DNA of 64,000 nt from Sequoia sempervirens (GCA_007258455.2 VDFB02275659.1:1-64000); one strand, 5' to 3'; counted from the stretch's first letter, positions 48,485 to 59,376 are shown. The notes: a model not told the origin generated them from the letters alone. Translations and numbers: made by a program.

Positions 48485-49465
48485 TACCTGTAGAGGTTTC
48501 AAATTTGTTGAATGAGTTTCAAGCTACTATTTTTGATAATGTACCTGAAGGTTTGCCTCCAGTAAGAAAGATTAGTCATCAAATGGACTTGATTCTTGGA
48601 GCCAGTTTTTCGAATAAGGAAACTCATCATATGACTCCAACAGAGAGTGAAGAGTTGAATAGACAAGTGCAAGAGTTGTTGCAGAAGGGATTGATGAAAG
48701 AGAGTTTGAGTCCATGTGCAGTACCTACAGTACTAGCACCAAATAAGGATGGGGAATGAAAGATGTGTACATATTTTAGAGCCATTAACAAGATCATCAT
48801 CGAGTATATATTTCCCTTGCTGAGAATAGTGGAGCTAAGTACCTCACGAAGATAGATTTGAAGAGTAGATATCACCAGATCCATATTAGAGAAGGAGATG
48901 AATGGAAGACAAAATTTAAAACCAAGGAGGGCTTGTATGAGTGATTTTTCATTCCTTTTGGGCTAACCAATGCACCAAGCACATTTATGTAGCTTATGAA
49001 TGAGGTATTGAAAGAATTTTTAGGAAAATTTGTTATTGTTTATTTGGATGATATTTTGATTTTTAGTAAGACATTGGAGGAGCACTTGATGCATATCCAA
49101 GAAGTTTTTAAGAAGCTAAGGGAGGAGACATTGTTGACTAATTTGAAGAAATGTAGTTTTGTGAAGAGAGAGTTGGTGTATCTAGGATTTTTTGTCTCAA
49201 CAGAGGGTCTTAAAATGGATCCAAAGAAGGTGAGAGCTATAATTGAATGGCCTACCCCGAGGAATTTTACATAGGTAAGATAATTTCATGGTCTAGCAAG
49301 TTTTTACAGAAAGTTTATTAAGAATTTAAGTAGTATTTGTGCACCTTTATCTGAAGCGATGAGAGGGGATAGAAAATAGTTTAAGTGGACTACAAGAGAA
49401 GTCAAAAGTTTTGATATGTTGAAGAAGAAAGTTACATAGCAACATTTTTTAGCACTTCCAGATTT
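48485..49465 (+). pseudogene. Chromovirus copy A reverse transcriptase
   Basis: VEVSNLLNEFQATIFDNVPE, GLPPVRKISHQMDLILGASF and MTPTESEELNRQVQELLQKG, then LSPCAVPTVLAPNKDGE before a stop (48759). Next come ITRSIL-like remnants of GYHQI and FGLTNAPSTFM, then at 48996 NEVLKEFLGKFVIVYLDDIL with an intact YLDD active site, and LKKCSFVKRELVYLGFFVST. The LPPxRxISHxxDLxxGA...SPCAVP blocks place it with plant chromoviruses (CRM/Galadriel-like). Confidence 0.93.
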
Positions 49466-49990
49466 TAATAAGGTCTTTTAGGTAGATTGTGATGCTAGTG
49501 GCACTGCCATGGGAGCTCTTTTGAGTCAAGAAGGTAAGCCTATTGTCTATTTTAGTGAGAAGTTGAATGATGCTAAGAAGAAATATTCTATCTATGATCA
49601 GAAGTTTTATGGTATAGTTTAGGCTTTTAAGAGATGGAGACACTATTTGTTTCCAAAAGAATTTGTTTTATATATTGATCACCACGCTTTATAGTATCTC
49701 AATAGTCAAGGAAAGTTAAATCAAAGGCACTTAACTTAAAGTGGGTTCAATTTTTGCAAAGTTATATCTTTGTTTTGAAGCAAAAGAGTGGAAGGTCAAA
49801 TAGAGTTGCAGATGCCTTGAGTAGAAGGAAAAATTTGTTGATAGAAATGAATATAGAGGTTGTTGGGTTCAATGAACTTAAGAGTTTATATCTTGAAGAT
49901 CCAGACTTTGTAGAAGCTTGGAAGGCTTGTTTGGAACCTGTTACATTAGATAGGACGAGATGGTTGTATTTCTTAATCTAGGATGGGATG
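49466..49990 (+). pseudogene. Chromovirus copy A RNase H
   Basis: VDCDASGTAMGALLSQEGKP (first Asp), FSEKLNDAKKKYSIYDQKFY (Glu lost to Gln), [20 protein letters not shown] (His-Asp block), YLNSQGKLNQRHLT, then LKQKSGRSNRVADALSRR (last Asp) in the frame from 49754. Stops occur at 49621 and 49694, with a shift at about 49740. Confidence 0.9.
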
Positions 49991-51000
49991 TTGTTTAGAG
50001 GAAGCCAATTATGCATTCCAAGGAGTTCCATGAGAGAGAACCTAATCAAGGAGAAGCATAGTGGAGGATTGGCTAGACATTTTGGTTGAGATAAGACCAT
50101 TGCTCTTGTCAATGAGAATTATCATTGGCCATAGTTACAACAAGATGTGAAGAAGTTTGTACAAAGTTGTAAAGCATGTTAGATGGTGAAAGGAACAATT
50201 CAAAATACTAGATTGTATCAACCATTACCTATCCCTGAGAGGCCATGGGAGGATATTAGCATGCATTTTGTTCTTGGCTTGCTAAGGAAATAGAGAGCCT
50301 GGCATGATTCCATATTTGTGGTGGTGGATAGATTTTCAAAGATGACACATTTCATTCTGTATCATAAGACCAGTGATGTTGTTCATGTTGAAGAGTTGTT
50401 TTTTAGAGAGGTGGTGAGACTACATGGTCTACCAAAGAGTATAGTTTCAGACAAAGATACCAAATTTGTTGGTTATTCTTGGAGGACATTATGGAAGATG
50501 TTGAAGATAGAATTGAAGTTCAATTCTGCACACCATCCACAAATTGACGGACAAACAAAGGTGGTGAATAGTAATTTGGGTGACTTGCTAAGATGCCTAC
50601 TAGGAGATAAGCCTAAGGGATGGGATTTGATTATACCACAAGTAGAATTTGCTTATAATAATTTTGTCAACAAGAGCACTGGTATATCACCATTCCATAT
50701 TATGTATGGGAGTAGTCCAAGAACTAATTATGAACTAAGAAAGATGGATAAGGGGGAGAAAAGTAGTGCTGAGGTTGAAGATTTTGTTGAACACCTGAAG
50801 AATTTGCACAAAGAGGTGAAATATATCAATAAGATGAACTCACAATATAAGGCTCAAGTAGATCAGAAAAGGAGGTATAAGGAGTTATAGGTAGGAGATG
50901 AAGTCATGGTTCATTTGGGTGAGGGAAGGTTTCCAGTTGGTACATAAAACAAGTTAAAGATGAAGAATTTTGGACCATGCAAGATCGTGCAAAAGCATGA
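49991..51000 (+). pseudogene. Chromovirus copy A integrase
   Basis: The HHCC finger is seen as KEKHSGGLARHFG (first His-His) and CKAC near 50170. In the core the first catalytic Asp is lost: SMHFVLGL, where copy B has SMDFVLGL. The frame 50318-50890 runs from VVDRFSKMTHFILYHKTSDV through GLPKSIVSDKDTKFVGYSWR (second Asp), HHPQIDGQTKVVNSNLGDLL (Lys where many families have Glu), AYNNFVNKSTGISPFHIMYG. The next stretch, from about 50890, gives VGDEVMVHLGEGRFPVGT, the GPF/Y-type C-terminal region. Confidence 0.92.
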
Positions 51001-51039
51001 TTCAGGAAATGGTTATGAAGTAGAGTTGCCTAGTGGAAT

Positions 51040-51317
51040 AAACATTCCTCCTGTGTTCAACATTGTTGATTTGATAGAGTATCATGAAGGTGACATAGAG
51101 GAGGGGTCGATAAAATAACAATGAAAAATTACATCACCAACTTCAAAGAAGGAAGAAATAGAAGAAATCTTGGATAGTCGTGTGGGTAGAAGCACAATAA
51201 ACAAGCAATATGCAGAGTACTTGTTGAAATGGAGAGGAAGGCCTATTGAAGATTTATTATGGTTGTCTGAGGCTAAGGTTAACCATCTTGGTTTCCCTCT
51301 AACTCCTGAGAAGTGAC
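51040..51317 (+). pseudogene. Chromovirus copy A chromodomain
   Basis: VFNIVDLIEYHEGDIEEG, then EEIEEILDSRVGRSTINKQY, AEYLLKWRGRPIEDLLWL, ending LGFPLTPEK and TGA at about 51317. This is an integrase-linked chromodomain (consensus ILDxR...EYLVKWKGxxxEDxTWE), which guides insertion in chromoviruses. Two stops lie in the linker near 51117-51123. Confidence 0.9.
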
Positions 51318-51347
51318 AAGATCACTTTTCAAATTACCCTAGGTGTC

Positions 51348-52174
51348 TAATGCAGGAGCACCTAGGGGTGTAGGGAAATCTCGCATCACCCAATTTTTTT
51401 TTCTTTAGTTGTTTTGAGTCCCATGATGGCACTTAAGGGGTGTAAGAAAGTCAGGTGTCAAAAATAACAAAAAGCAAGCACTTCCTATTTTTAGTAAGTC
51501 GGCCTAAATGGGCTCGTATGGACCTAAAAATTTACCCCAAGGACCAGAACTGAACAATATTTCTGATTGCAAAAGAATCACCTCAATACCCTGCACTGTT
51601 TGGGAGATAAAGTTTCCATCCTGAGAAATTTCTCCAATGTAGCTTCAATTCTAGATATGAAGACTTTAGAAGCCTTGAAATAGCTTGAAATTTTGACCAA
51701 CTGACCTACGATGGATCTCTTTGAGAGCTTTCTAACCATATGCAATAATAGCAAATCAGACACCTAGATCAAAAGTTATGGCCTCGCGAAGTTGCCCCTC
51801 TAAAAAGTGAATTTCATTAAAATTTCTTCCTAGGCTAGAAATCAATTAGTGGGACTTTTGGCACCAAAACAAAAGGGAAAGTTAAACTTTCTAGAACATT
51901 CTAGGGCAGTTATTGGGTAAAATAAAAAGGGTTAAGTGGGGTTGTAGAAGGTGGCTCCAATAGTGCAAATTGTGGCTCTGAAGAATATATTTTTCTTTTG
52001 AGAGTTGATTTTGTTGTAATGAATCAATCCCATGATGTTGTAGCATATAAGTTTTGAATTTGTAATTTCATTAGCTAAAAATAATTGAAAGTGGGTTATT
52101 TTTCTGTCTCGCATCTTCTGTGTTGGTATCTATTGTTGTGATATGTGTGGTTTCGGGAGGCTTGACCCTCATCA
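51348..52174 (+). repeat. Chromovirus LTR 2 (shared middle LTR)
   Basis: 827 bp. It begins TAATGCAGGAGCACC (TG decayed to TA) and ends GACCCTCATCA. It is at once the 3' LTR of copy A and the 5' LTR of copy B: a chromodomain lies to its left, a PBS and gag to its right. No target duplication at its edges. Confidence 0.93.
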
Positions 52175-52176
52175 AG

Positions 52177-52188
52177 TGGTATCAAAAT
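52177..52188 (+). promoter_or_regulatory. Primer-binding site of chromovirus copy B (decayed)
   Basis: TGGTATCAAAAT keeps the first eight bases of the tRNA-iMet complement. Same spacing from its LTR as in copy A. Confidence 0.8.
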
Positions 52189-52264
52189 AAGAGTTCTTGA
52201 TCCTGTAAAAAAGTGTCGAACGTGAGGCAGTTGTAGCAGGACCTAAGTGTGGGTTGAGTTCAAG

Positions 52265-53225
52265 ATGCCTCCAAATTTTTCCCAACACGACAGAGGTAGA
52301 GGCTGAGGTGGTGGAGGAAGAAATCCACCTAGAGATCAAATCTGAGCCCTTAGAAGACAATTAGAAACCTTGCAACAAGAGGTTTGAAGAAGAGATGTAC
52401 AATGAGATAGAGATGACAATGAAGATGAAGTAGAAGAGGAAATGGAAGAGGAAGAGTAGGATCCAATGGATCCTAGAAAAAGAAGATATATATAAGCGAT
52501 CTCAAGCATTGGGAAGAGACCTAAAATAGAGGTTTCAACTTTTAGTGGGAGTCTGAATCCTGAAGAAATGATCGATTAGATCAATGACATGGAGGAATTT
52601 TTTGAGTTTGAGGAGATTGAAGATCCTCACATAGTGAGGTTTGCAAAGACAAAATTGAAAGATCACGCCAGTATATGGTGGAAAGAGGAAGATAAGGGAA
52701 AAATAAAATTTCCAGATGGGACAAAATGGTGTCAAAATTGAAGAAACAATTTATTCCAATTGATTACAAATTGGAGCTACTTAAGGAGATGCAGAGTTTG
52801 AGGCAAGGAACAACGATGGTGAAAGAATACACAGAGAAATTTCATAAGGTCTTGATTTAGACAAGACATTTTGAGGTGAATAAAGAGAAAGTTTCTCATT
52901 ATATTAACGGGTTGAAGCCAAGCATACATGAAAATTTGGCACTAGTAAGAATGACCACCATTTAGGATGCTTATCAACTCACTCTAATGGTTGAAGAACG
53001 ACTAAACAAGAGGTTTGAGGAGAAACAACGAGGTGGAGGAATGACCAATGGACAGTCATATGGAGGTTGAAATGAAGTTCAAATGAGGGGTGAAGTCCCC
53101 AGTAGCAACCAAAACCAAAAAGGAGATAAAACCTATCGTCCTTGTGATCAGAATAATGGATACCAAAGAGGAAGAGGAAGATATAGACAAGGACTGAGAA
53201 GAGGAGGCTTTCATGGAACTTATTT
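52265..53225 (+). pseudogene. Chromovirus copy B gag
   Basis: Aligned with copy A gag from MPP onward: the acidic stretch, then a frame matching VEVSTFSGSLNPEEMID, FAKTKLKDHASIWWKEE, KEYTEKFHKVLI and ALVRMTTI. Many stops. The reading reaches the HGTYF before the zinc knuckle and then passes straight into RNase H sequence, so the knuckle, protease and RT are gone. Confidence 0.88.
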
Positions 53226-53640
53226 CTAGGGCTAAAAAGAAATATTTTGTCTATGATCAAGAGTTTTCTAGTATGGTTCAGGTTTTGAAGAAATGAAGAC
53301 ACTATTTGTTGCCCTAAGAATTTGTTTTATATATTGATCACCAGGCTTTGCAGTATCTCAATAGTCAAGGAAACTTAAATCAAAGACACTTAAAGTGGGT
53401 TGAATTTTTGTAGAGTTATACCTTTGTTTTGAAGCAAAGGAGTGGAAGGTAAAATAGAGTTTTAGATTCCTTGAGTAGAAGGCAAATTTTTTTGATAGAA
53501 ATGAATATAGAGGTTGTTGAGTTCAATGAACTCAAAATTTTGTATCATGAAGATCTATACTTTGCAAAAGCTTGGGAGGATTGTTTGGAACCTATTACAT
53601 TAGATAGGATGAGATGGTTGGATTTCTTAATCCAAGATGG
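53226..53640 (+). pseudogene. Chromovirus copy B RNase H remnant
   Basis: Starts at a phrase equal to copy A 49573 (AAGAAATATT then TCTATGATCA). It continues with [20 protein letters not shown], a frame from 53471 with SRRQIFLIEMNIEVVEFNEL, and RMRWLDFLIQDGM. The RNase H N-terminus is missing with the large deletion at about 53226. It ends where the Tat-type LTR fragment joins at GATG. Confidence 0.87.
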
Positions 53641-54625
53641 GATGTGTCACATCCTCCAAATTTTGCAAATTGGATTCTAATCCTCATTACCCTATAATTA
53701 TCTTCTAATTACTGATTAGTTAAGTCTAATTAGTACCTTGGTCAACTCTCCCCATCCCCCAAGAAATTTTTAATTCCTTTTTATTCATACAAGAATTCTC
53801 TCTTCCCCATGTGAATTTTTAATTCACATTTATTCCTCCAAGGAATATTTTCTTCCCCATGCAAGTCTTCTAGAATCTTTGACTTGTCACATCAAGTTAC
53901 ATGTGGGTAAGTACTTACCTTTTTAAGCACCTTATTTTATCCAAAGTACTTCTCACCTCTCTTTTTAGGAACTTTGTCTTGTCCACAAGATTTCCCAATC
54001 ATAGGAACTTTTAATTCCATTTCATTCCTCCAAGGGATCTTCTCTTCTTCATGTGATCATTGAGATGTCACATCAAGGTACTTGCAAGTACCTCCATCAC
54101 ATGTCCTTCTTCCACCTCACCTACAACTCATCACATCCTTGACCACTTCACATTCCACATGTCAAGATGTGAGGGCTTGTGAATCATAAACTCACCATAG
54201 CCCTTCATCTTGACCTTGTTGGCTTAATCTCAACCATTGGATTCTATAGAGAATTAAAATTCCTCTATAAATACCCCCTCTTTTCTCTCATTTAAGGGGT
54301 TTATGATTTTAATACCAAACTCTTGCCAATTTGACATTTGAGCCATAGCCAATTTTCACACTTTTCCTTCACCATAGCACTTGCATCCCATACTCATCTA
54401 CTTTCAACCATCTTTGCATCCCATTTCACATCTTTTTCTATTAAGAGGAGCATACACAACATCAAAGATCAGAGGGCCAACCAAAGGAACAACTTAACAA
54501 GGTATAATCATTTCATCTATGTTTGTTAAGTTAATGTTTTTGCCCAATCTTGAGGTGTTAGGTGTTTGTTTTTGTATATTTGTTGTTGCTACACGTTTTT
54601 TAACAAATATTTTCACCTGATCACA
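53641..54625 (+). repeat. Tat-family LTR fragment inside copy B
   Basis: It matches the LTR at 58013-59376 from its position 58319 to its end: TGTCACATCCTCCAA, ATTTTTAATTC phrases, CACATGTCAAGATGTGAGGG and CTTGTGA, ATAAATACCCC, AGGAGCATAC, and CCAACCAAAGGA with the shared LTR end ATCACA. About 300 bp of the LTR's 5' part is missing. The left junction has GGATG in both partners. The right end at TCACA meets pol at AGAGGAATCC. Confidence 0.85.
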
Positions 54626-55500
54626 AGAGGAATCCAATTGTGCATTCCAAGGAGTTTTATGAGAGAGAACCTAATCAAGAAGAAGCATATTGGAGGATTG
54701 GCTGGACATTTTGGTTGAGATAAGACCATTGCTCTTGTCAATGAGAATTATTATTGGCCATAGTTACAACAAGATGTGAAGAAGTTTGTCCAAAGTTGTA
54801 GAGTATGTTAGATGGCAAAAGGAACAATTCAGAATATTGGAATTTATCAACCATTACCTATACCTAAGAGGCCATGGGAGGATATTAGCATGGATTTTGT
54901 TCTTGGCCTTCAAAGGACATAAAGAGGTAATGATTCCATAGTTGTGGTGGTGGATAGCTTTTCAAAGATGACACATTTCATTCTATGTCATAATACTAGT
55001 GATGTTGTTCATGTTGCAAAGTTGTTTTTCAGAGAGGTGGTGAGACTACATGGTCTACCAAAGAGTATGGTTTCAGACAAAGATACCAAATTTGTTTGTT
55101 ATTTTTTTAGGACATTATGGAAAAATTTGAAGATAGATTTGAAGTTCGGTTTTGCAGACCATCCAAAGACTAATGGACAAACAAAGGTGGTCAATAGGAG
55201 TTTGGGTAACTTGCTAACATGCTTAGTAGGAGATAATCCTAAGGGATGGGATTGGATTATACCACAGGCAAAATTTATTTATAATAATTTTGTCAACGGG
55301 AGCACTAGTAAATCACCATTCCATATTATGTATGGGAGTAGTCCAATAACTGCTTCTAAATTGAGAAAGATGAATAAGGGGGAGAAGAGTAGTGTTGAGG
55401 GTAAAAATTTTGCACAAAGAGGTGAAGAAACATATCAATAAGATGAACTCACAATATAAGGCTCAGGTAGATTAGAAAAGGAGGTATAAGGAGTTTCAGG
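54626..55500 (+). pseudogene. Chromovirus copy B integrase
   Basis: SMDFVLGLQ keeps the first catalytic Asp that copy A lost. The frame 54944-55441 gives VVDSFSKMTHFILCHNTSDV, GLPKSMVSDKDTKFVCYFFR (second Asp) and HPKTNGQTKVVNRSLGNLLT, with Lys again after GQT. FIYNNFVNGSTSKSPFHIMYG follows. It begins within the zinc-finger region (RENLIKKKHIGGLAGHFG). A small deletion removes about 20 bp near 55420. Confidence 0.92.
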
Positions 55501-55634
55501 TAGGAGATGAAGTCATGGTTCATTTGTGAAAGGAAAGGTTTCTAGTTGGTACATACAACAAGTTAAAGATAAAGAAGTTTAGACCATGCAAGATCCTAAA
55601 GAAGCATGATTCAAGAAATGATTATTAGGTAGAG

Positions 55635-55925
55635 TTGCTTAGTGGAATAGACATTTCTCCTATGTTCAACATTGTTGATTTGACAAAGTACCATGAAGGT
55701 GATATAGAGAAGGGGCCAATAAAAGAACAATGGAAAATTCCATCACCAACTTCAGAGAAGGAAGAGATAGAAGAAATCTTGGATAGTCGTATGGGTAGAA
55801 GCACAAAAAATAAGCAATATGCAGAGTACTTTATGAAATGGAGAGGAAGGCATGTTGAAAATTCATCATGGTTAGCCGATGTTGAGGTTAACTGTCTTGG
55901 TTTCCCACTAACTTCTAAGAAGTGA
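55635..55925 (+). pseudogene. Chromovirus copy B chromodomain
   Basis: An open 96-codon frame: MFNIVDLTKYHEGDIEKG, EEIEEILDSRMGRSTKNKQY, AEYFMKWRGRHVENSSWLAD, LGFPLTSKK, TGA. The aromatic cage Tyr and Trp positions of a chromodomain are present (Y and W in AEYFMKW, W in SSWL). It is better kept than in copy A. Confidence 0.92.
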
Positions 55926-55956
55926 TAGGGTCACTTTTCAAATTACCCTGAGTGTC

Positions 55957-56809
55957 TGATGCAAAAGCATCCAAGGTTGTAGGCCAATCTTGCATCACCC
56001 ATTAAAATTATTTTCTTTATTTTCTTTAGGTGTTTTGAGTCCCATGATGGCACTTAAGGGGTGTAAGATAGCCAGGCATAAAAAATAGTGAAAAATGGGC
56101 ACTTACTATTTTTAGTAAGTCAGCCTAAATAGGCTCATATGGACCTAAAAATTCACCCCAAGGAGAAAAACTGAAAAATATTTTTGATTGTGAAAGAATC
56201 ACCTCAATACCCTGCATGGTTTGGGAGATATTAAAGTTTCAGTCCCGAGAAATTTCTCCAATGCAACTTCAATTTTAGATATGAAGACTTTAGAGGCCTC
56301 AAAACAACTTGAAAAGTTAACGAACCAACCTATGGGTGTTCACAAGTTGTAGATCTATTCGAGAACTTTCCAATGATATGCAATAATAGAAAATCGAACA
56401 CTCGGATCAAAAGTTATGTCCTCGCAAAGTTGCCTCTCTAAAAAGTAAATTTCATTAAAATTTCTTCCCAGGCCAAAAATCAATTGGCAGGACTTTTGGC
56501 GCCAAAACAAAAGGGAAAGTTGAACTTTATAGAAAATTCTAGGGCGGTTATTGGGTAAAATAAAAAGGTTTAAGTGGGGTTGTAGAAGGTGGCTCCAATA
56601 GTGCAGATTATGGCTCTGAATACTATATTTTTCTTTTGAGAGTTGATTTTGTTGTAATGAATCAAGCCCATGAGGTTGTAGCATGTAAGTTTTGAATTTA
56701 TAATTTTATTATCTAAAAATAATTGAAAGTGGGTTATTTTTCTATCTCACATCTTTTTTGGTATCTATTGTTGTGATCTATGTGGTTTCGGGTGGCTTGG
56801 CCCTCATCA
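55957..56809 (+). repeat. Chromovirus LTR 3
   Basis: 853 bp. It begins TGATGCAAAAGCATCC and ends CTTGGCCCTCATCA. The target duplication CATCT follows at 56810-56814. Confidence 0.93.
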
Positions 56810-56814
56810 CATCT

Positions 56815-57145
56815 ACACCTTCCAGATTTGTCAAAACTTGACTATTTATGTTTACCAGTTGTTGAGATCTTGCATTTTACATATTTGGGCATATAGGATA
56901 ATTAAGTTAATCATTCCAAATTATTTCCAATCCATTCCTAAGACTCAAAATGATCAAATATTGGTATGATTGACTCACCTTGAAGGTTGAAATTCAATCT
57001 ATGCACCTTGTTAATTTGCATCTTAATGAAATCCTAGAGATGATGGAACATACCTTAGGTTTTGGCTACTAAACTTAGGGTATCCACATTTTTATGTTTC
57101 ATTTTGGTGAACCCAACCTGTTAACATTATATACCTTATGAAAAT
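56815..57145. other. Right flank of the tandem chromovirus
   Basis: No gene recognised. This sequence was continuous with the DNA left of 40449 before insertion. Confidence 0.5.
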
Positions 57146-57158
57146 TACATTCATTAAC

Positions 57159-57358
57159 TTTTTTTTTTAAATTGTAGGAATCAAAATCAGGTAGTTGCCC
57201 CCTTTAAACTGTAGTGCACTTGGTAAAAAAAAATCATGTGACTGGTGTCGCTTGTGTGACACACCCTCTAATACTACAGGGACACTGGAAAGACTAGAGT
57301 TTGTGACCTCTTGCTTGAAATAGGATGCTTTAGTCAATTGAGCTAGGCCCACCACCCC
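57159..57358 (-). mobile_element. tRNA-derived SINE with 13-bp target duplication
   Basis: A 200-bp element on the minus strand. TACATTCATTAAC lies on both sides (57146-57158 and 57359-57371). The minus strand starts GGGGTGGTGGGCC, followed by an A-box-like TAGCTCAATTGA (57345-57334) and a decayed B-box-like AACTCTAGTC about 40 bp later. It ends in a run of ten A's (T's at 57159-57168). Such SINEs are transcribed by RNA polymerase III and copied by LINE proteins. Confidence 0.88.
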
Positions 57359-57371
57359 TACATTCATTAAC

Positions 57372-58012
57372 CTTGGATATAAGTTTTACATTACATTGTT
57401 TTGCATCTATCATTTGGGGTTTCATTTTTGCATCATAGTTCAAGTCATAAAAATACAAAAAACCTTGCATTTACATTGCAACATAAGATGCATTAGGGTT
57501 TTTTCAACCATCTTTAGATTTGATATACATTCATTAGGTGGTTAAGTGTCAAATTTTTCATTACATTTAAATTGTCTTTCATTTAAGCCTAAAAAGGGGA
57601 AAAACATTGCATTGTTTGATTTCAAGTTTGCATCAAATCATCATTTTTAGAATATTGCATCCTAGAATCTGTCATTTATTACAATTTACATCTAAAATTT
57701 GCATTCAAAACTTGTCAAAACATTTTCAACTTTGTTGTATAATTACATTTTGAAGTACATCCTAAATTGAGCAAAATCTAGAAAAATATCATTTGTTTAA
57801 CCTGTTTGCAACTAGAGAAAGAAACATTAAACATCAACATAAAATTTTATTTTTTCAATTTTATGAACCCTAATCAAGGACTCAGACACACTTGGGTGAC
57901 CCTATCCCCATACAAGTATCTTAAACAAATCTTCCACAGGTTTTTGTCTCTGTATTATCAATCTATTTTGCTTGCAATTGTTTGATTTAAAATTTTGAAA
58001 AACTATTATTAT
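57372..58012. other. Unassigned AT-rich DNA
   Basis: No gene recognised. Many ACATT- and CATTT-rich phrases, no clear period. Confidence 0.5.
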
Positions 58013-59376
58013 TGTAGACACCTAAATTTGGACACTTGATTTATCCAAATTTATCCCCTTTCATCTAAGCATCCCTTTATTTTCATTAATTAAGTAATAT
58101 CACTATTATTTAATTAATATCCTTAATTCTGTCAAATCCCCAAGGTATTTAATTAATAAATAAATACCTTATCTCTTTAATCCTCGTTTTCATCAATTGA
58201 ATTTAATAAATATGTCATTTATTTAATTCCCTTCATGTCACATCCTCCATCTTTTTTATTTAATCCTAATCCATCTTCTAATCTCATCATTAAGGATGTG
58301 CACATGCCTAATCCTTGATTAGGATGTGTCACATCCTCCAACTTTTGCAAGTTGGCCTCTAATCTCTCTTAACTACCTAACCCTCCTCTAATCCTTCATT
58401 AACTAGTTTAATCAACCTCTCAAGGAATTTTTAATTCCTTTTATCCTTCAAATGAATAATAAATTCATTTTTCTCTTCCATGTGTGATTTTTGACTTGTC
58501 ACATCCTCCATAATCTTCCACTTGCCTTTAATTTGTCATTAAGTTATCTAATCAAGTACTTTCACAACCTTAATCACTTAATTAACTCAACCTAATCTCC
58601 ATGACATGTGTCCTTAGTCATCCTTATTAAATTATTTCTCCTTTTAAAGAAGGCACTCCATTCCCCATGTGAATTTTTAATTCACATTTAATCCCCCAAT
58701 GCATTCCTTGGAATTTAAAATTCCTTTTCTCACTCCCATGTGGATATTTGAGGAATTTTTAATCCCCCACATGTCCTTTCACCCACATGGGGACAAGGAC
58801 CTCCTTTTTGAGGAGATCTTGTCCAAATCCCAAGGTACTATGTACTCCATCCATGCCATGTACTATCCTTCCACCTCATGTACACATCAACTTTTTGAGC
58901 CACTTCACATGCCACATGTTAAGATGTGAGGGCTTGTGAGTTCTCAACTCACCTTAGCCATACATCTTAATCTTGGTGGTTCAATCTTGACCATCCATTT
59001 CCTTAGAGAATTCCAAATTTTCTATAAATACCCCTTCTTTTCTTTCATTTTGGGAGAGATCATTCATAGTAGCCAAACTCTTGCAAAAAAAATAATCTCA
59101 AACCATACTTAGTCATTTTTGCACTTGCATCCACTTCCACTCATCTCTACATCCTCATATCATCTCATATATTTGCATCTCTTGCCATCCAAGGAGCATA
59201 CAACACCAAAGATCAAAGGGCCAACCAAAGGATCGATTTGAGACAAGGTAAAAAGTTCCATTTTATTTTGTATTGAATCCAACTAGGCTAATCTTGAGGT
59301 GTGGAGTGTTTTTAGTGTTATTTGCTTTCTTTCTTTTTTCTGTTCATATTTTGACACCTAAATTTGCCTTATCACA
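58013..59376 (+). repeat. LTR of a Tat-type gypsy element
   Basis: About 1364 bp, from TGTAGACACCTAAATTTGG to TTTGCCTTATCACA. Its right part is repeated at 53641-54625, which fixes the CA end. It contains short TTAATT-rich repeats and ATAAATACCCC (about 59026), possibly a TATA region near the transcript start. A gag/protease region follows, so I take it as a 5' LTR. No second full copy is in the window and no PBS could be identified just after it. Confidence 0.75.

Larger units (their letters stand above)
40454..56809 (+). mobile_element. Tandem (dimeric) gypsy chromovirus: LTR-int-LTR-int-LTR
   Basis: Three related LTRs in the same direction (40454-41240, 51348-52174, 55957-56809) enclose two internal regions. 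Both internal regions start with a tRNA-Met-type PBS and a gag ATG and end with integrase and a chromodomain. CATCT occurs just before LTR 1 (40449-40453) and just after LTR 3 (56810-56814). None of the inner LTR edges has it. So the whole 16.4-kb block has the ends of a single insertion, as expected if unequal recombination between LTRs duplicated one internal region and one LTR. Copy A holds a 5.5-kb foreign insertion and copy B a 1-kb LTR fragment. Both are non-coding by now. Confidence 0.9.

Noticed and set aside
57300..57360. tRNA-like A-box and B-box spacing suggesting a tRNA gene
   Set aside because: The boxes are decayed and no cloverleaf closes. The A tail and 13-bp duplication mark a SINE instead.
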